Below are positions 57,421-64,000 of a stretch of DNA of 64,000 nt, piece by piece (the first letter of the stretch is position 1; every line of letters starts with the position of its first letter). The notes beneath the pieces were generated by a model. That model worked only from the letters and a program-made list of their open reading frames with translations, did not search any database and was not told the origin of the DNA. The position numbers and the translations under genes were made by a program. Source of the DNA: CAIYUC01 sp963682005 (GTDB taxonomy: Bacteria; Bacteroidota; Bacteroidia; Bacteroidales; FEN-979); NCBI GenBank assembly GCA_963682005.1, contig OY820914.1:2976001-3040000 (forward strand). Direction: 5' to 3'.

Positions 57421-57616
57421 AAAAACCCGCACTAATTCAAGAGGTTTATATAAACCCCGATACTACACGAATAGGGCTGCCAAGCAATTCGAACGTCCAC
57501 TGTCCCGGCGTACCGGAATCCCGGCGAACCGGGATGAGGCCTGTTCTACAGGCTTATGAGCTTTGCCCTAAAGTTTGAAATGTTGAGTTTACAAACTGTT
57601 TTGAATTAATGCGGGT
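57421..57616 (-). ncRNA. ssrS: 6S RNA
   Basis: About 196 bases between zapA and rny. The ends pair as a 16-bp closing stem (57601-57616 with 57425-57440) with one wobble: on the + strand it is a C-A mismatch, on the - strand a G.U pair, which fixes the strand. The 3' side runs into a T tract (nine A residues at 57417-57425 on the + strand). A second GC-rich hairpin with CCCGGCG repeats forms the apical part. 6S RNA binds RNA polymerase holoenzyme as a promoter mimic. The zapA neighbourhood is a known 6S location in other bacteria. Confidence 0.72.
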
Positions 57617-57640
57617 AAATCTTTGTAATTTCAAAGAACG

Positions 57641-57955
57641 TCATGCAGGCTGAACCTTCAGAAATTCAGTCAAAGCATTATCAATGGATATTAACTTTTT
57701 ATCAAGAACATCGTCTGTTTCCGTATTCTTACGCTCCGTCTGAAGATAACTTGTTGTGTACTCAAGTGCGACCATTGCCAATAGGTCCTGTTTATCTTTA
57801 AAAGCGTAGTTACTAGAATATTCCTTTATTTTCTTATCAATTAATTTTGCAGCTTTCCGGAAAAGTTCCTCGTAATCTTTTTCAACAACCAGCTTATAGG
57901 GTCGGTCAGCAACACTAATCGAGATAGAAAGTTCATCCATGTGCTTATCTGCCAT
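57641..57955 (-). CDS. zapA: Cell division protein ZapA
   Basis: 104 residues. The N-terminal ISISVADRPYKLVV strands and the helix ELFRKAAKLIDKKIKEY, followed by a C-terminal coiled coil, are the ZapA fold. ZapA cross-links FtsZ filaments at the division site. It starts 3 bases after the upstream coiled-coil gene, so the two are coupled. Confidence 0.93.
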   Translation of the reverse strand: MADKHMDELSISISVADRPYKLVVEKDYEELFRKAAKLIDKKIKEYSSNYAFKDKQDLLAMVALEYTTSYLQTERKNTETDDVLDKKLISIDNALTEFLKVQPA

Positions 57956-57958
57956 TTC

Positions 57959-58246
57959 TTATGAGTTCAGTAATCCCATGCATTTGTCGATTTCCCGCAC
58001 AAGTTCATTAATTTTAAGTTTCGCCGCCTGGGCGCCGTCTTTATTTTCTATTGTTTTTGTGAGTTTTAATAACTTTATTTTTTCCTCTAATTCAGAGATG
58101 ATTTTTTTTTGACGTGTATTCAATAGTATTAGTTCCGAAAGTTCAATCTCCTTTATCTTAAGCTTTTCCTGCAGTTCTGTGTGCCGGTGAATTATTATTC
58201 TGATCTTTTCTTCTATTCCTGATAAACGGGTTGTTAGGCTTGACAT
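57959..58246 (-). CDS. ZapB-like coiled-coil protein
   Basis: 95 residues, almost entirely heptad-repeat coiled coil (about 5-70: LTTRLSGIEEKIRIIIHRH, ELEEKIKLLKL) with a short C-terminal helix ending EIDKCMGLLNS. It lies directly upstream of zapA with a 3-base gap, the place where Bacteroidota encode a short coiled-coil partner of ZapA. A division role is inferred from position. Confidence 0.75.
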   Translation of the reverse strand: MSSLTTRLSGIEEKIRIIIHRHTELQEKLKIKEIELSELILLNTRQKKIISELEEKIKLLKLTKTIENKDGAQAAKLKINELVREIDKCMGLLNS

Positions 58247-58609
58247 TTAACAGAAGGTATTACAGATATGCAAAGATAATCATAATCGTCACGTCCGCAA
58301 ATATTATAATCCTTTTCTTCAGAAAAAGTAAAACAAGCCGTTCGTCCTATCGTACCCACCCCGACCTTCGATCTTCCCCTCCCTACCAGTAGGGAGGGGA
58401 TTTGAGGGGTGAGTATGCAGAGCGGATTCGTACGCATTTTTGTGAAGACCCTGAAAAATAATTACAAAAAACGTATTACCATTTGGTCCTTAAACCGATT
58501 AATGTGAGTTGAAATCAGAACTGAGAAAAAAATCTGAACCATACATTGAATGATGATGCCATGTTTGAATTGAAAGACTCAGTTATTAATCAGTAAACAA
58601 AGTAAAACG
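58247..58609. other. Intergenic region with a GC-rich inverted repeat
   Basis: 363 bases between the zapB-like gene (-) and the DUF2851 gene (+). It contains the inverted repeat at 58375-58400 and otherwise nothing I can support. A minus-strand reading frame of 67 codons (58234-58437) runs through the repeat and lacks any protein-like pattern. Confidence 0.55.
58375..58400. repeat. Perfect 11-bp inverted repeat
   Basis: TCCCCTCCCTA pairs with TAGGGAGGGGA across a CCAG loop. There is no T run on either side, so it is not a good terminator. The style resembles dispersed intergenic palindromes. Confidence 0.75.
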
Positions 58610-59890
58610 ATGACGGAAGAATTTTTACATTACTTATGGCAGTACAGGCTGCTGGATCAGAATCTGAGGATTGATACAGGCGAGAACCTGACCGTCCTGC
58701 ATCCCGGCAATCACAACCATGACGGAGGTCCTGACTTTTTTAATGCAAGGATCAGGATCGGGGAGACCATATGGGCCGGCAATGTCGAAATCCATGTGGC
58801 GGCTTCTGACTGGTTCAGGCATAAACATCATGATGATCATGCATATGATAACGTGATCCTGCACGTGGTTTATGAAAATGATTTTCCGGTAATTGACAGA
58901 AATCAGAAGATCATACCTACGCTTTCCGTTAAGGGGTGTTTCGCCGAGGATATCTATTCACGTTATGAAGGGTTTCTGCAAACCCGGTCATGGATCCCTT
59001 GTGAAACTGTTATACGGGATCTATCCGGGGATCATTTTGAATATTGGTCTGCCGGACTGGCGGTAGAAAGGTTAGGTTACAAGTCAATGATAATAAGGAG
59101 CTCGTGGGAAAGTTCCGGGTACGACTGGGAAGAAACATTCAAACAAAACCTTTTCCGGGCATTTGGCTTTAAGGTCAATGCCCAGCCATTTGAGCTGCTG
59201 TCAAAATCAATCCCATTGAAGCTACTGAACAAACACCGGGGTAACCTCTTTCAGCTTGAAGCCCTTTTATTCGGCCAGTCGGGTATGCTCGAAGGTGAGG
59301 TTGCCGACGATTATTTCCTCCAGCTTAAAGCTGAATACAATTTTATCAGGGACAAATACTCCCTGACGCCGATTGACCAGGGATTGTGGAAGTTCTTAAG
59401 GTTAAGGCCATCGAACTTTCCGTCTATCCGGATCGCACAGCTTGCGCAACTTCTCCATGACAAAGACAGTCTGTTCACTGCATTGCTAAAACAGCATGAT
59501 CCAGAACAGTTGTCCGGATTGTTCTCTGCGACAGCCTCATCATTCTGGGACACTCATTATACGTTCAGGAAGTTATCCGGCAACAAACCTAAGTTGATTG
59601 GAACATGTTCAACACAGCTGCTGATCCTGAATTTCGTAGTGCCGTTTCTTTTCTTTTATGGCCAGGAAAAAGACAAGAATGAACTCAGGGAAGGTTGCCT
59701 GACACTGCTTGAGAATTTACCGGGAGAGTCCAATTCCGATATCAACCGGTGGAAAACTTTGGGATTTCCTGTAAATAGCGGTCTTTATACCCAGGCACTG
59801 ATCCAGTTGAAATCCGTTTATTGTGACAGGAAGCGCTGCCTGGAGTGCAGAATGGGGAACAAATTATTAAATAGCGAAGTAGCGAAATAG
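58610..59890 (+). CDS. DUF2851 family protein
   Basis: 426 residues. The N-terminal half has the family block: EFLHYLWQYRLLD, NHDGGPDFFNARIRIG, WAGNVEIHVAASDWFRH and YDNVILHVVY, which look like a nuclease-type fold with conserved Asp, Glu and His. The C-terminal half is helical and ends with a CDRKRCLEC pair of cysteines. Function is not established. Common in Bacteroidota. It is a single gene. Confidence 0.85.
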   Translation: MTEEFLHYLWQYRLLDQNLRIDTGENLTVLHPGNHNHDGGPDFFNARIRIGETIWAGNVEIHVAASDWFRHKHHDDHAYDNVILHVVYENDFPVIDRNQKIIPTLSVKGCFAEDIYSRYEGFLQTRSWIPCETVIRDLSGDHFEYWSAGLAVERLGYKSMIIRSSWESSGYDWEETFKQNLFRAFGFKVNAQPFELLSKSIPLKLLNKHRGNLFQLEALLFGQSGMLEGEVADDYFLQLKAEYNFIRDKYSLTPIDQGLWKFLRLRPSNFPSIRIAQLAQLLHDKDSLFTALLKQHDPEQLSGLFSATASSFWDTHYTFRKLSGNKPKLIGTCSTQLLILNFVVPFLFFYGQEKDKNELREGCLTLLENLPGESNSDINRWKTLGFPVNSGLYTQALIQLKSVYCDRKRCLECRMGNKLLNSEVAK

Positions 59891-59892
59891 CG
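59872..59892 (+). repeat. 8-bp tandem repeat at the 3' end of the DUF2851 gene
   Basis: TAGCGAAG, TAGCGAAA, TAGCG in tandem across the last codons and the TAG stop. The unit contains the stop codon in one frame. Confidence 0.8.
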
Positions 59893-60023
59893 TCACCGCC
59901 TTCGCGGGGATGACGATAGCGGAAATTGGCTTAAACGACTTTGCTACCTTGTGACCCTTTGGCCCTGTTACTTTATTACTATTACCTGATGATCCGATGA
60001 ACTGAGATGTAAAATCCTAATAT

Positions 60024-60728
60024 ATGAAAATGAACCAATTCATTATCGAATACCTGACCTTCAATAAGCGGGAGATGCGGGGGATCTTTGTGCTGACGAC
60101 GATCCTGTTTTGCCTGGTGATCGCCAATTTGGTAATACCCGCTGAAACGGATGAGGAGCCTGTGGAATTCAGGGAATATGAGAAAGAGATTATCGCATTT
60201 GAGAAGGAAATGAAACGTCTTGATTCTCTTGAAACGAAGCCGGGAAGAAAAAAACATATTTCTCAGTCTCCATCGTCAGCTTATTCAGGTGATCTGAGCA
60301 GTTCACGCCATTTCTTCCCTGAGAATACACTTAGGATTGAGCTGAATTCCGCCGACACATTTGATTTGCAGCGATTGCGCGGGATCGGGTCATCTTTTGC
60401 AAAAAGGATCGTTAAATACAGGGACCGGCTGGGCGGGTTTATAGAGAAACGGCAGCTGATGGAAATTTTCGGTATGGATAGCTCCCGTTATAACGGGATC
60501 GCAGAGCATATTCTGGTTAACCGGGATTCTGTCCGTCGACTGTGCATCAATGCCGTTTCTTTTAAAGATTTGATGAAGCACCCTTATTTTCCGTTTGAGG
60601 TTACCAAGGTCATCATGATCTATAAAAAGGAGCATAAACGGATAAATTCAGCTGAAGTCCTTAGATCAATCCCCGGAATACATGATACGGTTTACCGGAA
60701 AATATTGCCATATTTAAGGTTTGATTAG
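60024..60728 (+). CDS. ComEA-like helix-hairpin-helix membrane protein
   Basis: 234 residues. An N-terminal membrane span (about 19-38, FVLTTILFCLVIANLV) precedes a charged linker and two or three helix-hairpin-helix units: LRIELNSADTFDLQRLRGIG, FAKRIVKYRDRLGGF, then INSAEVLRSIPGIHD. These bind double-stranded DNA. Similar proteins work with ComEC in DNA uptake, and comEC is 10 kb away on the same strand. Another surface-DNA role cannot be excluded. The gene is convergent with the rhomboid gene (25 bases apart). Confidence 0.85.
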   Translation: MKMNQFIIEYLTFNKREMRGIFVLTTILFCLVIANLVIPAETDEEPVEFREYEKEIIAFEKEMKRLDSLETKPGRKKHISQSPSSAYSGDLSSSRHFFPENTLRIELNSADTFDLQRLRGIGSSFAKRIVKYRDRLGGFIEKRQLMEIFGMDSSRYNGIAEHILVNRDSVRRLCINAVSFKDLMKHPYFPFEVTKVIMIYKKEHKRINSAEVLRSIPGIHDTVYRKILPYLRFD

Positions 60729-60753
60729 GCAGAACTGATCTTTCAGGAGAGCA

Positions 60754-61488
60754 TCATTCTTTATAAATGTACCGGATATCAGGTCCCTGGTCGTTTTTCT
60801 TGTCCTGGGTTTCAGGTTCCGGTTTTTTTTCCGGCGGAGGAGGTGGTACCGGCGTGTTCCATGGAATGCCATTATCATCTTCGTCATCTTCATCCTCCCA
60901 TTCATATCTTTTTCGCTGAGGCCCGGTTTTCCTGTAATAAATTGCAACGATAAGCCCTGCCAGTAGCCCCATTGCATGAGATTCCCAGGAAATACGCTCT
61001 TTCGGAAAGAACTGGGGAAATACACCCCAAACCATTCCACCGTAAAGAAAGGCTGTAAGGAGGGTGATTGCCATCAATTTTCCCTCACGGCGGATGATCC
61101 CGCTGAAAAAGAGAAATGAAGCAAGTCCGTAAACGACACCGCTTGCCCCGACATGGATCGAATCTTCACGTGCAAGGAACCAGACCCAAAGTCCGGTAAG
61201 CAGCCAAACCAGCAGGATGACGCGCCATGCAAGCTCCCGGTAGAAATAAAAAAGAAGGCTTGCAAGGATAAACAAAGGGACTGAATTAGCAAAAAGATGA
61301 GAGAACCCGGCATGAAGCAAAGGTGCTGTAATGATCCCTATCAATCCTTTCAGGTGCAACGGCTGTAAACCGTAAACTTCGAGTTCAATCCGGAAAACCA
61401 CTTCAACGATTTTTATCAACCAGAGTATACCCACGAAAATGATTGGATAAATCATGCTCTGGATAATCCTTGACTGATCTTTGTTCAT
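60754..61488 (-). CDS. Rhomboid-family intramembrane serine protease
   Basis: 244 residues with six transmembrane helices. HLFANSVPL carries the conserved His/Asn of the oxyanion region, HVGASGVVYG holds the catalytic Ser and WESHAMGLLAG the catalytic His. The C-terminal cytoplasmic tail is acidic and proline-rich (DEDDEDDN, PVPPPPPEKKPEP) and of unknown role. The family cleaves membrane-anchored substrates inside the bilayer. Confidence 0.91.
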   Translation of the reverse strand: MNKDQSRIIQSMIYPIIFVGILWLIKIVEVVFRIELEVYGLQPLHLKGLIGIITAPLLHAGFSHLFANSVPLFILASLLFYFYRELAWRVILLVWLLTGLWVWFLAREDSIHVGASGVVYGLASFLFFSGIIRREGKLMAITLLTAFLYGGMVWGVFPQFFPKERISWESHAMGLLAGLIVAIYYRKTGPQRKRYEWEDEDDEDDNGIPWNTPVPPPPPEKKPEPETQDKKNDQGPDIRYIYKE

Positions 61489-61583
61489 GGAAGGTTATTT
61501 TTTTCTCCGTAAAATATCTGTAAGACGAAGCCGTTAAAAGTATATAAAAATACCATCATTCCCCTTAATTCCTGAAAAAAATA

Positions 61584-61591
61584 TACCTTTG
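61584..61591 (+). promoter_or_regulatory. Possible Bacteroidota -7 promoter box
   Basis: TACCTTTG fits TAnnTTTG and lies 34 bases before the ATG at 61626. No upstream TTTG at the usual spacing. Confidence 0.4.
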
Positions 61592-61625
61592 ACCTCCGAA
61601 ATAAATTCATTATAACCTAAATAAC

Positions 61626-63245
61626 ATGCAGATAAATCATCATAACCTCCTGAAGGGAATTATTTTTCCTGCTCTCATTTTATTATTTACAATCCAGGTT
61701 TCTGGTCAGAACCAGCATTGGAACTCGAATGAAGGGGTCAAGAAATACAATGCACTTATGCAGATCATCAACTTCGCATATGTGGATACAGTAAATGAAC
61801 CGAAACTTGTCGAGAAAGCCATTGTTGAGACCCTCAAGGAGCTTGATCCTCACTCTATGTACATTTCAAAAAAGGATGTGGAGAAAGCAAATGAAAACCT
61901 TGTCGGTAATTTTGAGGGGATCGGGGTTCAGTTCGAGATACTGAAAGATACCATCAACATTGTGCACCCCATCCCGGGTGGTCCCTCGGAAAAGCTGGGA
62001 ATCATGTCCGGCGATAAGATCATCAAGATCGAAGGGGAGAATGTAGCGGGGAAAAAAATCACGAACCAATTCGTTTTCGACAGGCTGAGAGGGAAAAAGG
62101 GAACGAAAGTTACGGTCTCGATATTCAGGAAGGGGAAGAAAGACCTGATCGACTATACAATTGTAAGAGATAAGATCCCAATCAACAGCATCGATGCTTC
62201 GTATATGATCATGCCGGAAACCGGGTATATCAACCTGAACCGTTTTTCGGCCACTACCATGCAGGAGTTCCATGAATCGGTAAAAAAACTGAAAGAGAAG
62301 GGGGTGAAAAACCTGATCCTGGATCTCCGGAACAATTCCGGTGGTTATCTCCAGACAGCCATTGAACTTTCGGATGAGTTCCTCCCGGAAGGCAAGCTTA
62401 TCGTATATACCGAAGGGTTGAGAAGCCCCAGGGAGGATTATTATTCGACTGAGAAAGGAGCCCTGTCAACCGGCAAAGTAGTCATCATGATCAACGAAAA
62501 CTCAGCCTCGGCGAGTGAAATTGTTTCCGGTGCCGTACAGGATTGGGACCGGGGGATCATTCTCGGCAGGAGATCATTTGGAAAAGGACTTGTGCAGCGC
62601 CCGTTCACTTTGCCCGACAGTTCACAGGTCAGGCTGACCACAGCCCGGTATCATACCCCATCAGGCAGATGCATCCAGATGTCTTACGCGGAAGGTGTAG
62701 ATAAATACTACGAAGCATTCCGGAACAGGTTCAAGCATGGGGAAGCAGTGAGTTCCGATAGTATTAAATTCCCTGATTCGTTAAAATATTATACTTCCAA
62801 GAAGCGCGTTGTCTATGGAGGAGGAGGGATCATGCCGGATGTTTTTATTCCCCTTGACACTACTGAATTTTCTGATTATTTCCTCGATCTGAGACGGAAA
62901 AATGCGATCAATCTTTTTGTAAGCGATTTTGTAGATAACAACAGGGCTTCACTCCAGGGCAAATACCCGGATTTTAAAACCTATGATCAGAATTTCACGG
63001 AAGATGATGATTTTATGAAATCGTTCCTTGAATCAGCTGAGAAAACAGGGGTAAAGAAAGATGAAAAGGGATATGCTGCCTGCGAAAAGTTGCTGAAAAA
63101 TCAGCTCAAGGCGCTGATCGCGCAGAAACTTTGGGATATCAATGCATTCTATGAAGTGATCAACCAGCATGACGATGAAGTATTAAAAGCACTGGATGTC
63201 ATGAAGGATGATGCGCTGTTCAGAAAATTGAAGATCCAGTATTAA
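61626..63245 (+). CDS. C-terminal processing peptidase (S41) with PDZ domain
   Basis: 539 residues. A signal sequence (FPALILLFTIQVSGQ) leads to an N-terminal helical region, a PDZ domain (about 95-180, FEGIGVQFEI, GPSEKLGIMSGDKI), and the S41 catalytic domain with NENSASASEIVSGAVQDW (nucleophilic Ser) and RRSFGKGLVQ (Lys). It is the tail-specific protease type that trims periplasmic or outer-membrane proteins. A glycosyltransferase begins 13 bases downstream, so the two are probably co-transcribed. Confidence 0.95.
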   Translation: MQINHHNLLKGIIFPALILLFTIQVSGQNQHWNSNEGVKKYNALMQIINFAYVDTVNEPKLVEKAIVETLKELDPHSMYISKKDVEKANENLVGNFEGIGVQFEILKDTINIVHPIPGGPSEKLGIMSGDKIIKIEGENVAGKKITNQFVFDRLRGKKGTKVTVSIFRKGKKDLIDYTIVRDKIPINSIDASYMIMPETGYINLNRFSATTMQEFHESVKKLKEKGVKNLILDLRNNSGGYLQTAIELSDEFLPEGKLIVYTEGLRSPREDYYSTEKGALSTGKVVIMINENSASASEIVSGAVQDWDRGIILGRRSFGKGLVQRPFTLPDSSQVRLTTARYHTPSGRCIQMSYAEGVDKYYEAFRNRFKHGEAVSSDSIKFPDSLKYYTSKKRVVYGGGGIMPDVFIPLDTTEFSDYFLDLRRKNAINLFVSDFVDNNRASLQGKYPDFKTYDQNFTEDDDFMKSFLESAEKTGVKKDEKGYAACEKLLKNQLKALIAQKLWDINAFYEVINQHDDEVLKALDVMKDDALFRKLKIQY

Positions 63246-63258
63246 CGGCCAGGGACCG

Positions 63259-64000
63259 ATGTTATACATTGCCCTTCCTGTGCTGAATGAGAAGGAGCAC
63301 CTTCCCCGGCTGATTTCGTGCATAGAAAATCAGGATTTTCGTGATTTCAGGGTTTTCGTTTGTATAAACCAGCCGGATGAATGGTGGAATGACCCTTTGC
63401 GCAGGGAGATCTGCGAAAATAATCTAGAAACCATTGCGATCCTTGAAAAGATCAATGCATTTGATCTGACCATCATTGATAAATGTTCGCCGGGGAAAGG
63501 GTGGACGGGCAAGAAACATGGCGTCGGATGGGCGCGGAAATCCGTTATGGATGAAATAAATAAAGCGGCCGGGAATGATGATATAATCCTTTCCCTTGAT
63601 GCTGATACCACATTCAATAATAATTACTTTTCCTCGGTTGCATCGAATTTTCAAAAAAATCCATCAGCTGTTGCATTGGCCGTCCCCTATTTTCACAATC
63701 TCGTTGATGATCCGGAGGCCAGCAGGGCCATCCTCCGGTATGAGATCTACATGAGGCACTATTCCGTAAATCTCTGGAGGATCGGTAGTCCATATACCTT
63801 TTCGGCCCTTGGCTCAGCTATGGCTTGTCCTGTATGGGCTTACAGGGCAGTCGGCGGGATGACACCCAAACTGAGCGGCGAAGATTTCTATTTTCTTCAG
63901 AAGCTTAGGAAATATGGGAAAATGCTGTTATGGAATGAAGAGAAAGTTTATCCGAAAGCCCGGTTTTCAGACAGGGTTTATTTTGGTACCGGTCCTGCAA
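63259..64000 (+). CDS. Family 2-like glycosyltransferase (3' partial)
   Basis: At least 247 residues, open to the window edge. The start MLYIALPVLNEKEHLPRLI is the GT2 nucleotide-binding beginning, ILSLDADTTF gives the DxD-type metal site (SLDADT), and SGEDFYFLQKLRKYG is the acceptor/ED motif region. It would transfer a sugar from a nucleotide donor. Acceptor unknown. It follows the S41 protease by 13 bases. Confidence 0.88.
   Translation, partial: MLYIALPVLNEKEHLPRLISCIENQDFRDFRVFVCINQPDEWWNDPLRREICENNLETIAILEKINAFDLTIIDKCSPGKGWTGKKHGVGWARKSVMDEINKAAGNDDIILSLDADTTFNNNYFSSVASNFQKNPSAVALAVPYFHNLVDDPEASRAILRYEIYMRHYSVNLWRIGSPYTFSALGSAMACPVWAYRAVGGMTPKLSGEDFYFLQKLRKYGKMLLWNEEKVYPKARFSDRVYFGTGPA

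Noticed and set aside
58234..58437. 67-codon frame on the - strand upstream of the zapB-like gene
   Set aside because: Runs through the palindrome at 58375-58400 and overlaps the zapB-like start; composition is not protein-like.

Overview
The window is a chromosome fragment of a Bacteroidota bacterium. The evidence is the order rpsU-xerC-hpf / tRNA-Thr-Tyr-Gly-Thr-tuf-tRNA-Trp-secE-nusG-rplKAJL-rpoBC-DUF3467, several secreted proteins ending in type IX secretion (T9SS) sorting domains, promoters of the TTTG-N19-TAnnTTTG type, near absence of Shine-Dalgarno sites, and a KdsC/LpxB outer-membrane lipid pathway. An environmental Bacteroidales/Marinilabiliales-like lineage fits best, but the order cannot be fixed from sequence alone. 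I see no phage, transposase, CRISPR array or rRNA.

Bases 1-15144 form a cell-surface locus on the + strand. The 3' 8.7 kb of a giant adhesin-like gene (about 22 Ig/PKD-like modules, an embedded beta-helix, dockerin-like, cohesin-like and T9SS sorting domains) carries an internal 2.0-kb near-identical duplication. Three tandem secreted proteins with three, four and one cohesin-like units follow. A dipeptidyl-peptidase IV-type protease (15285-17483) leads into rpsU-xerC-hpf, which closes with a strong terminator.

Bases 19.2-25.4 kb hold four secreted-protein genes lodged between hpf and the tRNA-tuf cluster: a tiny Gly/Pro-rich protein with a C-terminal sorting-type tail, a protein with a C-terminal dockerin-like repeat, and two tandem paralogues of which the first clearly ends in a T9SS domain. 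Together with the first 15 kb they make this window rich in cohesin-like and dockerin-like modules linked to T9SS, which is the most interesting candidate system here.

Bases 25.5-39.3 kb are the translation/transcription super-operon: four tRNAs, EF-Tu, tRNA-Trp, SecE, NusG, L11, L1, L10, L7/L12, a long hairpin, RpoB (TTG start), RpoC and a DUF3467 protein.

Bases 39.4-50.2 kb carry a thioredoxin-fold protein on the - strand, then a compact + strand run: a DUF2520 Rossmann protein, kdsC, a UbiA-type prenyltransferase, maf, surE, a coupled small membrane protein, lpxB, two TPR proteins and comEC. Envelope lipid biosynthesis is the recurring theme.

Bases 50.3-64 kb hold tRNA-Asp, a tandem zinc-ribbon protein, a T9SS-exported heparinase II/III-like enzyme, an eight-heme cytochrome, pdxH, and the - strand run zapB-like, zapA, 6S RNA, rny and a 58-residue winged-helix-like protein. 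A DUF2851 protein, a ComEA-like helix-hairpin-helix protein, a rhomboid protease, an S41 PDZ-protease and a glycosyltransferase cut by the window edge complete it.
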